The position numbers and the translations under genes are program-made. The notes below the pieces were generated by a model. The model was not told the origin of the DNA and did not search any database. It worked only from the letters and a program-made list of their open reading frames with translations. Below are positions 1 through 11,417 of a stretch of 64,000 nt of DNA, piece by piece; position 1 is the first letter of the stretch, and the number at the start of each line of letters is the position of its first letter. The stretch is taken from the NCBI GenBank assembly GCA_048772705.1, contig JBLWGC010000121.1, positions 62,001 to 126,000 on the forward strand, read 5' to 3'. The DNA comes from Leidyana gryllorum EB-2025a. Its lineage: Eukaryota; Apicomplexa.

Positions 1-3000
1 TCTCGTATGTCACAGCTTCGACTTTCTTTATCATTTGAACATCACTGTCCAAAGGCAGACTTCGTAACCAGCAATCCAACGAAGCATCCGCTGCTGCCCG
101 AGGGGTCACCAACTCCCTAAAGTAAAGTAACCATTCACTCAAATCTAAACGTCAATGACTTACGAGATGACAGTGTGCAGAGCAGCCGACCGCGCTTGGT
201 GGAAGTGACTGACAGTGGGGAACACCACGTTGGCCGCCTCGTTGCCTCCTCGTTGAAGCTGTTTGACATTCTCCAGAGTGGCCTTGAGCGACTTGAGAGC
301 GACCCGCAACGCTTGAGCCGGATCCGTACACTCACCCAGCGAGAGAGACTGAGTCATCTGGTCGAAGGAAATTACGTAAGAGGGCGCATAAGCTGCCCCG
401 CTGTCGCGAACTGGCTGGAAAACCGGCCCCTCGCCCGACCTCAGGAACTCTTGGCACACTATCAGTGCCGCGCCCTCAGTGTGGAGCCTAAAACCTTCTC
501 GAGCGCTGGGAGGGATGACTTGGTCTGGGAGCACCGATGTCAGAGACATTTGAGAGCTCTCGATGGTCGGGAGCACAGCGGTGTTCAGCTTGACACCCTT
601 AGCGGCAAAAGGCTGTGGCCGGCGGTATTTGAGGTAAGAGTGATACGTCGGAGCAGTGACGACGGATCCTTTAGCCGCGGCTTGGAACTCTTTGAACACT
701 TTGAGGAACGGACCGTTGGGGGCCTCAAAGACGCCGAGGTCGCCCGAAGCGGCGTGGATAGAAGTGGTCGTGGAGAAGAGATACTGTTTGAAGATGGGAT
801 AGAGCTGTTGCAGAATGTAGACGAGGATTTCAGGGAACTTCAGCCCCACTCGGCACACCAAATTGGAGATCAATCCGTTTGTCTCCAGGACGGGGCTGTT
901 CCAGTCGTAGCGGGTGAGATGAGTCATATCCGGCAGCACATCTTTGCCTTCTCTCAACTGGTTATTGTAATAGGCCAAATCCTTACGCAGGGTGACCAGC
1001 AACCTGTCCAATGAGAGATCGGTGTACTCCAGAACGGCACGAAGCAGTTTGAGAGACTTTGTGTCAAACTTGTCGAGCGAAGCTTTCCATTGGACATAAA
1101 TCGAAGTGTTGAACACTGATCCGCTGTCCAACCCGACCTGCATATCGTACTCCAACACTTCACCGCACAGCTTCTTGTGGAGATCTTTGCTTTCGATGAT
1201 GACCTGTCCTTTCTTGTCGGCGGGACCGGCAGTCTCCAATCCGAGTTCAGCCGCCAGAGCTTTGGGCATCTTGAGGTCACTGTTGAATATGCAATGGGCA
1301 AAGAGGTCGGCAATCTGTCCAATTCGGACTTTGTCCAACACAAACAGTAGAGCTCTATTGCAATAGTCGTCAAAGTCCACGTCTCCATCAGACCGTTCAA
1401 AGGACGATGACTCGTCGTCATCGTCGTCGTCGTCGTCGCTCCACTCTTCTTCTCCTTCGTCGGTGCAGTCCTCTTCGCCATTGAGTTTCTGCTGCCACCC
1501 TTTCTCAAAGTCGATCTTTCTGTTCTCCAACAGAAAATCGACAATGTCCATATCCATTCCTCGGAGACGGGTCTTCTTGGCTCCGGGGTTTTTGCCCTGG
1601 AGGAAAGTCCAGAGAGTCTGTTGGCACAGCTGTCGGGGCAAATTGATCAGCAGACCCAAATCGACAAAGTTGGACGCGAAAGTGGGACTCTCGTCCCCTT
1701 TGATCAATACCAGATGAATCGGAGATCCATAGGCTTTGAGGGCGGCGGGACATTCGTTCGGACCGCAATTGGTCAAATCAGTTCCCAACACCAATTGAGC
1801 ATTTCCAGTGGCCATCAGTGGCTCGACTTTGTTCTCAACCATCAACGCGGCAACTTTGGCTTTGCGGGCGTCCTCGTCGACCTCAGCCAGCTGTTTGATG
1901 GGAGGTTGACCGGGCTCGAGCCTCTTAGCGGCAAGCGCTTGGCGGGTGAGATCGACACTGGTCGCGTGAAGACTCGAGGGGTATACCAATGTCTCGTAAC
2001 ACGGGCGGTCGATGAACAATTGTTTCAGCAAATTCTTCCAATAACTCAAAGGTTTCGCCAACAGAGTCCGCAGAACTTCGTCGTGGCAAATCACATCTCT
2101 CAATGTACTCTGCCCATTGGTGATCTCCTCTTCCCGACTGTTCACAATCCAAGCAGAAACTCTCCAGTCAATGTGAGACTGCGGAGAGTCCTCCAAGGTG
2201 TCGAGCTCTTCCCAAATCTTGTTGTTGATTATTCCCTTCAACCTGTCCTGGTCCAGAGTGTAAGCGTCACCGTCGTTCACCAGACTGTTCAGAACGGCCT
2301 CGAACCGTTCGCGAATTTCGCGCATCTTATCCACTCTGCAGTCCTCAAAGTTGAAAATAAGCAAAGGCCATCGATACTCCATTGTGCTGAACGAAACAGT
2401 CGCAGCCAGACTGTCCGTCTCGGACTCCACAATGTCAGCGTTCACAGGGGCCGCAGACCCCTCAGTCAGATAGGTTCCCAAGACCTCCGTGGCAGCGCGG
2501 GCCTCAGCATTCGCCCAACACAGACCGCGGAAAGCCAACGACACAAACGCATCCCCGTCGTCGTCTCCAGGAGAGGTTCGCACAACCGTCGACGACCGCG
2601 GCAATTCAGGCTCGTCACCATCACACCAAATGCTGTGGAAAGGAGTCGAGCTCGCGGGCAAATTCTCTTCGGCCTTGGCAATGCATTCACAAAGCCGCTC
2701 CAAATCCACTTGGCCCACTACTAATATCACCATGTTGGAAGGCTTGTAGTATCTCTCGTGCATAGCCTTCACCATATCATTAGTCAATGACGGGATCATC
2801 TCCAGCGTCCCCCCAGTAGAATAACTCAGTCCGTGTCCAGCAGGGTACGCTTGCCTAAAATCAATACCCAATTAGAAGTGACAGGGGAGGCTCTTTCACA
2901 AGCACACTCTCACCTGGCTGCTGCATAGGTCGCAATCTCCAAAGGCTCGGCCATACAAGACTCCATTTCACTATAGACCACTCCCTTGTTCTCCCCCTGT

Positions 3001-3460
3001 TGAGATATGTGGAAGACTTCGGTTTCAAAATCGGCTTGGCTCAGCAACGGATTCAAAATGTGGTCCAAGTAAACGGGCAATAAGCCGAATAACCCCTCTT
3101 GACCAACCAATGAAGCGGTATAGACTGTACGGTCTGTGACCGTATAAGCATTTGTGCCACATGACACCATAGCCATGGCAACAGACTCCATATACCCTGC
3201 ATTCCAGGCTCACTTCCAGTCCGAAACTCATTGTTCTTACCTGCCACGGGATATCGTTGACTTCCGCGGAAAATAAGGTGCTCTAAGCAATGTGGCTCTC
3301 CGGCATCACTATCCCCCATGGTGGGAACAATCACGGACAAAGCCGCAATCGGACTGGGAGCAGCCGCCAATATGACGGCAATTCCAGTTTTACGGGACCT
3401 TAGATAGTGGCATTTGATGCCACTTACCTCAGTTTCGCTGACAAGGTTGAAGCCTTCCAT
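1..3460 (-). CDS. M16-family metalloprotease (YOL098C/C05D11.1-like), C-terminus beyond window
   Basis: Zinc metallopeptidase of the pitrilysin/insulinase superfamily, most like the large cytosolic type of yeast YOL098C and worm C05D11.1. Exons read as 3241-3460, 2914-3196, 164-2854 and 1-116 (partial). About 1,065 residues precede the last junction. The inverted zinc motif HxxEH is present as HCLEH within the block PHCLEHLIFRGSQRYP. It is followed by the family blocks TNAYT, LLPVYLDHIL and, downstream, VVYSEM with the expected third-ligand glutamate. The next block, RYYKPSN, precedes a long C-terminal half. An acidic insert with eight consecutive Asp lies near 1412-1440. I chose the ATG at 3460, because the reading frame upstream opens only with a non-ATG codon. 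The final exon was found from a GT-AG intron (117-163) joining a family-like stretch (LVTPRAAADASLDCWL). The catalytic motif is complete, so this copy is probably active, unlike the homologue at 11418. Substrate unknown. Confidence 0.85.
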
Positions 3461-3957
3461 TCCGTCCGCCAAAAAAACCTGCACTGGCTCTTTGATCAAA
3501 CAAGAGGATCTGAACCATCGTTGCCCGAATGTGTTGTCAATATACTGCCGAACTGAAGTTGCAACGAAGATCGGTCACTCTCAATAAGCAACTGCATCAA
3601 CTACCAACACGAACGCACACGTGTTTGGTGGAAGTGTTCATTCACCGAGATCGGGAAATTTCGGGATGTGGTGCGCGAATCATTCAGCAACTGGAACATC
3701 CTGGGGTCCAGGAAGGTGGAATGGTTTGATCAGTTCTGCTGACAGATAATAATATTGGACCGCTATATATTCGAAGGCGCAAGCCTGGCTGAAGTGACTA
3801 AAAGATCGTTTTGTGGAGGTGACTGGGTATAATCGTCTCGCTGACCCAGCTGCCTGCGGAACGTATCTTGCACAGAGTGAAAGCGTGATGGGTTCGGCCC
3901 GTGCGGTGGATGAGGGTGCCACATGGTCAGGTGTGGCTTCAAATTTTTGTGACGAAC
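3461..3957. promoter_or_regulatory. Divergent intergenic region between M16 protease and RPA2
   Basis: About 500 bases between two divergent start codons. It holds only short open frames with no recognisable family and no repeats. It presumably contains both promoters and 5' UTRs, and no specific motif was recognised. Confidence 0.4.
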
Positions 3958-6900
3958 ATGGCGGTCGCCGATGGGCCGGTGGACAGGGCAGAAGGATATG
4001 AAATGCTTCTGAGCGCTTCGAGGCATAAGATACCTGCCTATTACAAGCGTCATTTGCCCAAGTATGAGAATCCTGAATACAACCCCCATTTCTTGTCCGC
4101 CACATGGCCACACATCTGGTCGTTCAATCTCTTCTTGGACTTCTATACTCAAGAGATGGTGAAGAGTCTGGAGTCCGTTTACATTGACGCGACAGCGGAC
4201 CCGATGCGAACGGACCTTGATTGCACGCACTTTCCTCCAGAGTATCTGAAGATCAGTATTTCGAAGGTTGAAATTGGGAAGCCCCGGCGAACTGACAATG
4301 AGGGTAACGCGAAGGCGGACCCCCGTATGTTCCCGCGACACGCTCGGACTGCCCACATCACATATGGGGCACCATTGTACATTACGTTCGTCTGGAACAA
4401 CACTGGTGGGAAGAAGGTGAAAGAGAAGAGGGTATTCAGTGGGCTGTGCCCAATTATGGTTCGGTCCAAGAACTGCCATCTGGCTGACATGTCGCCGTTC
4501 GCGATGTGTTGGTACGCTGGGGAGGACTTGAACGAGCCCGGTGGATATTTCATTGTCAATGGGAACGAGCGAGGAGTTCGATTTGTGGTACAGCAGCGTT
4601 GTAACTACGCGATTGGTATCAGAAAGTCTCGTTTCCGGACCCGAGATGTTCTCTATACGGAGTACGCGGTGTCTTTCCGTGGGATGCGACGGGACGGAAC
4701 TTCCACTAACAACTTGATATTCTTCACTGAGGATCACCAATGCGTTTTCCGTATCCTGCTGAACCGTGGAGAATGGACGTGTCCCTTCTGGACGTTGGCG
4801 AAGGCTCTTTTCCCGACCGTTCAGCTCAAGCTGCTCAAAGAGAAGCTTTTGGATGGAGTGGAAGACTCGGAAATGCTGTTCGAAGTTGAGGCTCTGTGGG
4901 AGCAGATGGTTCAGAGTGATACCCTCTACACTGATCAGGATTTCCAGGAAGATCGGGTAAGTCAACAGAGAGCAATGAGTGATGTTATATCAATTCTTTC
5001 GCAGTATTTGGCACAGTTGGGTCAGTTCTTCTGGGACGGAGTCTCGACTCGTCTGCCCCCGGGATCGGGATACGCAGCTGCCGGCCGCTTTGTGATAAAT
5101 GGTTATGTATTGGTCCACACGGACAGTTGGAACGGCAAATTGGAGACTCTCCTTCACATGTGGCGGAAGCTGTGGGCTATCAGACGTGGCGACATTCCCC
5201 CGGAGAACATTGATTCCTTTGCCCTTCAAGAGGCTTTGGGTCCGGGTCAGTTGTTCGCTTCGGTGCTGAAGGATGGGTTGTTCAATGTGCTGACGTCCAT
5301 TCGTCTGGGTTACATGAATGAGATCCGCCAGGCGAAAGCGGTTGGTGAAGATCCGATCAGTATCATTCGATCGGAATCGCTGTTTGAGCAGATCGTCGAG
5401 AGGAACGCTTCTGGGCCCGCGAAGGCGCTGTCTTTCTTTGTGGCCACCGGAAACATCAAAACGTATCAGTTGGATCTTCAACAGACCACTGGATGGACAA
5501 TCACCGCTGATCGTCTGAATATGAATCGTTTCATTGCCCACTTTAGAGCAATTCATCGCGGAGCTTTCTTTGCGAAGATGAGGACAACCGAAGTTCGAAA
5601 ATTGATTGGGGAAACGTGGGGTTTCATCTGTCCAGTCCACACTCCCGATGGGCCCACTTGTGGGCTCCTTCTCCATCTTGGTCAAGATGCTCTGGTGGTG
5701 TCAGACCCACCTGACGGTCGATTCAGAGCCGCTGTCATTGACTATCTTCTTTCGCAAGGGGTCGTCCCTGACGTCACTGGCCGTGTGATCTCGCCCGCTT
5801 CCAATGTCAAAGACTCCTTCCCCGTGGTGGTCGACGGTGAGCCTCTTTGCCGTCTCCCCCGAGACCTCTTTGATGAGTGGGCGACAAAGTTCCGCGAAGT
5901 CAAGTTGAACAGATCCCACGGGTTCCCCGCCCAATGTGAGCTCTGTTGTTTCAAGAAGGGCTGTGGTGCCTTTGAAGGTATTTATCTTTTTTCGTTCCCT
6001 GGCCGTCTCGTCCGGCCGGTTCGCGATGTCGCCACTGGACGCGTCGAATGGATAGGGCCCCTGGCCCAGCCCTGGCTGAGAATCGCCAGTTCCGATCGCG
6101 ACGTGGCCAATGCCCAAGAAGCCATCAGTCTCCAATCTGCTCTCATACATAAGCTCACTGACGCCGGACAGCCAAACCCCCCCGTGGCAGACTTTCAGGC
6201 AACCGTCGGTGCCTTCTCGGAAGCTCTGAAGAAGCCGGACCGAGAGGCCAAGCTGCTGGGATTGCTGGGTGTCACCAAACATGAGACCAGAGCCAAAGAG
6301 ATTGTTCAAGTTTGTCCAATGGATTACGATTACGTCGAGGTCTCACCCACATCCTTCTTGTCAATCAATGCCAGCTTTACCCCTCTCTCCAACCACAACC
6401 AGTCTCCAAGGTAAGGAGGGTCTCTCGCCCGGTCTTCCAAATCACCTTTTCGCTCTGCAGGAATATGTATCAGTGCCAAATGCTTAAGCAAACTATGGGA
6501 ACCCCATACCACAATCTCCACTATCGGACAGACAATAAAGTCTACCGCATCTTATTCCCCAATCGACCACTCGTCCGAAACAGGGATTATCGCAAATACG
6601 ACTTTGACCCCTACGCCTCTGGAACCAATGCTATTGTGGCCGTCATCTCCTACACCGGATTCGATATGGAAGATGCGATGATTATCAATAAACACTCCAT
6701 GGAACGCGGATTCGCCCACGGCTGCGTCTACAAGACTAAAGTCGTGGAGGCCGCTCCGGCCGGAACTCGTTTGGTGAGTGCAATCAAATTGTTTGACAAT
6801 CAATGATGGTTATCTCCTGCCAGATGGACGCAAAGAACTTTGTTTTCGCCAACGTGACGCCTTCGGGAGGCAAATACGACACTCAACTCGATACCGATGG

Positions 6901-8344
6901 CTTCGCCCCCATTGGCACTCTTCTGAAACGAGACACTCCACTCTACAGAACCGAGGACCTCCGCAAGAAGATGGCTGGCGGTATCGACGTCGACGGTCAC
7001 TGTGGCCACGTCCACACCTACCACGATGATGAGGAAGCCTATGTGGACAAGATCATCTTGACCAACCCGGAGGACCGTCACAACAAATACGGAGCATTGG
7101 TGCCCTGTCAAAGAGCTATGATCACTCTTCGATGTGTCAGAAATCCAATCATCGGTGACAAATTCGCTTCCAGGGCGGGTCAGAAAGGTATCCTGTCTCT
7201 GTTGTACCCACCAGAAGATATGCCTTTCTCGGTAAGTCAATATTTTGAGCTAAACACCAGACTAAATCTTCTTCTGTTCAGCCGTCGGGTATCACACCTG
7301 ATATCGTTTTCAACCCCCACGGCTTCCCCAGTCGTATGACTATCGGTATGATTATCGAGAGTATGGCGGGGAAAGCGGCTGCCATCCACGGATCCTTCCA
7401 AGATGCCACTCCGTTCAGAGAGTTCCCGCGTCAAGAAGTCGTTGACAACAATCGCTGGATCAATCAAGGTGGATACAATGGATGGACACGCCGGGGCAAG
7501 AGATACATGACCGAGGAAGAACTGGCTGATTACAAGGTCGATAACCCTGTTGATTACTTCGGAAAGGCACTTTTGACATCAGGATACCAATATTACGGCA
7601 CTGAACCCTTGTATAGCGGTATCCACGGTGTCGAAATGGATGCTCATATCTTCATGGGAGTCATCTACTATCAGCGGCTGCGACATATGGTCTCGGATAA
7701 ATGGCAGTGCCGTTCCACCGGACCCATAGACTCACTGACTCGTCAGCCAGTCAAAGGTCGAAAACGTGGAGGTGGTGTACGTCTGGGTGAAATGGAACGT
7801 GATGCCCTGCTGGGACACGGGGCTTCGTTCATGTTGCAAGATCGTTTACTGAACGTAAGTATTGACTTTGTTGTTCGGAGACACGCACACACGTGTTTGT
7901 TTGCAGTGTTCTGATGCGCATCAAGCGTTCGTTTGCCCGGTTTGCGGTAGCGTCTTGTCACCGTGCTTGGATCTCGGGAAAGCGAGAGCGGTGGGTGGCA
8001 CGCAGACGATCCCGGCTTGTCGCGTGTGTGACGTGCCTTGCCGTATGACGACCCTACCGTATATTTTCCGTTACGTATCTAACGAGTTGGCGGCGATGAA
8101 CATCGCCATTCGATTAAAGTTGAGAGAGTGCGATCAGGACATCAAGGTGGATAGCAAGCAGCCTTTACATGTAGGGGCGGCGATGGCACGGTTCCCGGCT
8201 CTAATCGAGAGCGCTCCTCCGCCGCCGGCAAGAGTGGAGATTGAGGAGGGTGCAACGAGTCAAGAAGAGGCGAACGAGCCTCAGGGAGAGGTGGCTAAAG
8301 TTGAGCTTATTCCAGTGAAGACTAAGGAAGAGCCGAAAAATTGA
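3958..8344 (+). CDS. RPA2: DNA-directed RNA polymerase I second-largest subunit (RPA2/RPA135)
   Basis: Forms half of the Pol I active-centre cleft and makes pre-rRNA in the nucleolus. Exons about 3958-4956, 5005-6410, 6461-6773, 6824-7231, 7282-7854 and 7907-8344 give about 1,378 residues, somewhat above the usual 1,130-1,200. Family blocks in order: [11 protein letters not shown] near the N-terminus; [16 protein letters not shown] (lobe/fork); [33 protein letters not shown] with the Mg-binding [14 protein letters not shown]; the hybrid-binding [12 protein letters not shown]; and a C-terminal zinc ribbon of two CxxC pairs ([11 protein letters not shown] and CRVCDVPC). The NGNE followed by YTEYAVSF and the FAHGCVYKT block match Pol I rather than RPB2 or RPC2. 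The ATG at 3958 opens MAVADGP. An earlier in-frame ATG at 3901 lies in sequence that does not look conserved. The 48-nt intron at 4957-5004 is in frame and easily missed. The acidic C-terminal tail is an extension. Confidence 0.95.
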
Positions 8345-8561
8345 TTATATGCCGCTATTCAATCTAGGGAACTCGACAGTACGAATAGGGAATGGTGACT
8401 GGTAATTGGTTGGCAGAGAGATCCAACTGGTTGGGTAGAGAGTTGTTGGTAAATTTGAGGGTACCATTGATGTTTGTTGAGACTCTTCGATTCGATTGAG
8501 TGTGAACTCTGCTAATTTGCCCATGGCCTAAGTGAGAGGTGCTCTTTGTTTCTTGGGAGAG

Positions 8562-8813
8562 TTAGGTTGCAGATTGGTTTCTAACCTGTTTAACTATTGC
8601 GGAGTTTATTGCTCCGTCGGCCACAGCGTTCATGATGGGTCTGTCCTCCGCACTGACGACCTGGAACGCTCGGGCTGACAAAGTTGCTGCTTTGGCTCCC
8701 AGTAGAGCTAAGCCGGACATTCGGCGACGTTCGGCTGGCTGTCCATTTGCTGTTGCTTGCGTCCCCAACAGAGAGGTGGAGCAAAGGAAGAGAGCCAAGC
8801 TGGCGATCAACAT
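8562..8813 (-). CDS. Small putative secreted protein
   Basis: Open frame of about 83 residues starting MLIASLALFLCSTSLLG, a good signal peptide with likely cleavage after ATA. The mature part is short, with Arg-rich and Ala-rich stretches and no cysteine framework. The ATG at 8813 was preferred over an upstream non-ATG start because it places the hydrophobic segment at the N-terminus. Its start lies 60 nt from the divergent start of TRM6. No family recognised. It could be a chance frame, but the signal peptide argues for a gene. Confidence 0.45.
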   Translation of the reverse strand: MLIASLALFLCSTSLLGTQATANGQPAERRRMSGLALLGAKAATLSARAFQVVSAEDRPIMNAVADGAINSAIVKQVRNQSAT

Positions 8814-8873
8814 ATGTTTGTCTTTGCCGTACAGCAAGGATGCTTCCCCATTTTGTACTGGTCGAAAAAATAA

Positions 8874-10496
8874 ATGTCATCCGTAACTCGGGGCTGCCAT
8901 GTCATTATCCAGGACCTGGCGACTAAACAGGCTCGAGTCGAGTTCATAGGCGAAGGGCGTTCCGAGATTAAACAATGTGCGAAGCGCCCATCAATATTGG
9001 TCAATACCATATTGGGCTTGCCGTTCGGATCAGTACTGCAATTGCAACAGAACAAATGGGTACCTGCCCCTCGTCTCTTGGAGAACGAGCTCGTCCAAGG
9101 TGAGTTTGCACACTTGCCGCTTCGACTCTCTTCGTGTGTGTGTGTGTAGAGGTTCTGAAGGCTGCAGAGGCGGCTGATGGTGGTAACGGGATGACAGACG
9201 GAGGCGATGAGGGAGACTCGTCTCCTTCGTCACCGCCTGCGAAGAGACATAAGCCAGAGTTGTTGAACGACGATAATACTGCTCAATCACTCACTCCCGA
9301 AGAGGTCTTGGCTCTTAAAGAGAGTGGGATGGGCCATGTAAACTTTCTGAGTTCGTTATGTAGCGGCTCGCAGAGCTTCGACTACCGGAGCGACTTCGCT
9401 AAAGAGAAGTATGTGCTGCGCAAAATGCAAAGGCACGTTGTTCAGATGATGCTGTTGAAGCCGACCGCTCGTAATCTGGCAATAGCCTATGGAGAGCCGA
9501 TCAAAATCGGGGGCCTGAAACCCGAGACGGCTGCTCTGATGCTCAACGAAGCGAACATCACCTCGGGAAAAAAGGTGATGGTGTTCGACCATTCCACGGG
9601 GTACCTCACAATGTGCGCTCTCATGCGCATGGGAGGAATGGGACGTCTATACGCTCTCACTGAGAAGAAGGGCCTCTCTCAGCACATGGTATCTCAAGCC
9701 GATTTGTCTGAAGAATGGACAAATGTGATGTGTGACATCCCTATGACTGCTCTTCAAACTGCGTTGCAAAAGGGTGATTTCAACCACCCAGACATACTCG
9801 ACAAACACGAGTGGTTCAAGCGGTATGAGAACATTGATTTCGAGGTAAATGACCCCACGCGTCTCGAAATCGATCGAGAGCGGGCTCTCGCCGCGATGGA
9901 AAGACGCAAGATACGTCGAGTACGGCGGATGGACTTCTGGGATACCCTCGGCAAGGAAGGCGTCCAAGCCTTCATTGGGAACATAGATGGTACCAGAATG
10001 GAAGCCAACAATCCCATCCAGCTGGCCAACATGTTAAGCGAAGTGTACCAAGTGGCTGAAGGGATCCTACAGAGCGGTGGCCGGATTGTCCTTTACAGTT
10101 CCCAAATGAATCCATTGGTCGATCTGTATGCTTACATGAAAGCGCGCAAGAATACCTGGACTGCATTGCGGTTTGAAGAGTATGGATTAAGACGCATTTC
10201 GGTAAGCTAAATTATTCCCATCCGACTGGCTTCGTTGGAGGAATCCATCCTGGTGTGCTATTCGTTGTTTGTGCCCTTTGCAGTCGCTCGACTTTTGCTC
10301 GCGCGCTTCGTGTGTTTGTTTGTGTGTGTGCTCGCCGTGTCTCCCCCTCATTTTGGACATCACTGTGACTTTTGGCTGTCCGCAGACGCTTCCGGGCCGC
10401 AGTCATCCGCAAATGGAAAGTACATTGCGGATTTTCGAAGGTTTCGTGCTGACAGGATCGCGAATGACTGAGACTGAGATTGATCCAACTGAATGA
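8874..10496 (+). CDS. TRM6: tRNA (adenine-58-N1)-methyltransferase non-catalytic subunit TRM6/GCD10
   Basis: RNA-binding partner of TRM61. Together they methylate A58 of tRNA, which stabilises initiator tRNA-Met. Three exons: 8874-9099, 9150-10201 and 10386-10496. The 49-nt first intron ends in a TG-rich tract and the second is 184 nt. Family features: an N-terminal beta domain, the helix ending FAKEKYVLRKMQRH, the degenerate Rossmann part with LTLGNI-like 'LNEANITSGKKVMVFD' and 'LMRMGGMGRLYALTEKKG', and a C-terminal end with LPGRSHPQM, the TRM6-type counterpart of LPxRSHP. The canonical SAM-binding glycine motif is not evident, as expected for the non-catalytic subunit. About 460 residues, within the family's range. 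The third exon was recognised only because this last motif is conserved and in phase. Confidence 0.88.
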
Positions 10497-10554
10497 GGAG
10501 GGATTGGTGCATGCCAGGTGGGGGGAGTCCCGATTGCTCTTGAGTTGCGAGGGA

Positions 10555-10979
10555 TGCAGTCGTCGTCTGGCGAGATGCCCGCTGGGCTATTGCCCATTGT
10601 GGTTGAAAAGATGGTTCAGTTGGATGACCTGCGAACTCTGGAGAACAACACAATGGAAATGTGGCGGGCGTTGACACGGTATGAAATTCAGAAGGAAGAG
10701 GAGATGAAGAACTTCAAACGTCGGGAACAGGCCGAGATGGACGCTCTGCAGGCTCAGAACGCCCAGCTGCGGGCCGAGTTGCTAATTAGAGATGCTCACT
10801 TTGGGGTCGTGACACCCCCTTGTTGCCCACCATCGTCACAGACACCCGCTCCTTCTTGCTGCTGTTCGTCACCTGGGTGTTGCTGTTGTTGTTGTTGCGG
10901 CACCAGCGAATGCACCGCCTCGTGCCCCTCTGGCGGAGGGGGCGTGAGCGGCTGGGCCAATTGGAGACGACGACGGTGA
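10555..10979 (+). CDS. Uncertain ORF with predicted coiled coil
   Basis: The first 80 or so codons look coding: a heptad-like, Glu/Lys/Leu-rich stretch including ALTRYEIQKEEEMKNFK and AEMDALQAQNAQLRAEL. From about 10810 the frame turns into Cys and Gly runs that look like non-coding or antisense sequence. The true 3' structure is therefore probably different, with an intron or another exon. It starts 58 nt after the TRM6 stop on the same strand. No family recognised. Confidence 0.35.
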
Positions 10980-11089
10980 CTGTGTGAAGAGGAGCGGAGA
11001 GGACGACCGCCCCGGGGCTGAGAGAGAAAAGCTTGGTGGTTGCTGCTGTGGGTGGCCGGATAGAAGTTCAATCTTCTTCTTGTGCTTCG

Positions 11090-11284
11090 TTAAGGGAAAG
11101 GTGCCGATCGGCTGGTGTCGGAGATCGGGCGCTGCGGTTGAACTGAGTAGAGGCAGGAGCAAAAGGCGATGAGGAAGAAAAGGGCTAGGAAGACTACAAC
11201 TCCGAGTACGAGCAGCAAGGAGGCCTCTTGAGTGATTGGGTCGTTTTTCTGTTGCATTAGGGTTGATGATCCAGTCGCGCACAT
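11090..11284 (-). CDS. Small single-pass membrane protein (putative)
   Basis: A 64-residue frame opening MCATGSSTLMQQ and carrying one strong hydrophobic helix (SLLLVLGVVVFLALFFLIAF) followed by Cys and a basic, proline-containing tail. Antisense frames over 10796-11071 with a glutamine run could belong to a further exon of the same gene, but I found no convincing donor. No family recognised. Confidence 0.33.
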   Translation of the reverse strand: MCATGSSTLMQQKNDPITQEASLLLVLGVVVFLALFFLIAFCSCLYSVQPQRPISDTSRSAPFP

Positions 11285-11316
11285 TTTAGAATGACCATGC
11301 AATGAACTCTTGCTTG

Positions 11317-11338
11317 CTGACTGACTGACTGACTGACT
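11317..11338. repeat. (CTGA)n microsatellite
   Basis: Five and a half tandem copies of CTGA in the short region between the small membrane ORF and the second M16 homologue. Confidence 0.8.
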
Positions 11339-11417
11339 TACTTCCTCCTCTTTGACAAGCTACTCTCTACTTCGCACTCGTGCTGGGAACCTATTACTCA
11401 TTCACTCCGTATTCACA

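Noticed and set aside
1621-2724. 367-residue plus-strand frame inside the M16 protease
   Set aside because: It lies wholly antisense to a well supported coding exon and has no recognisable domain.
10810-10979. Cys-rich run in the plus-strand ORF after TRM6
   Set aside because: The CTG/TGT repeats give Cys runs in this frame and Gln runs on the other strand. It looks like low-complexity sequence, not a cysteine-rich domain.
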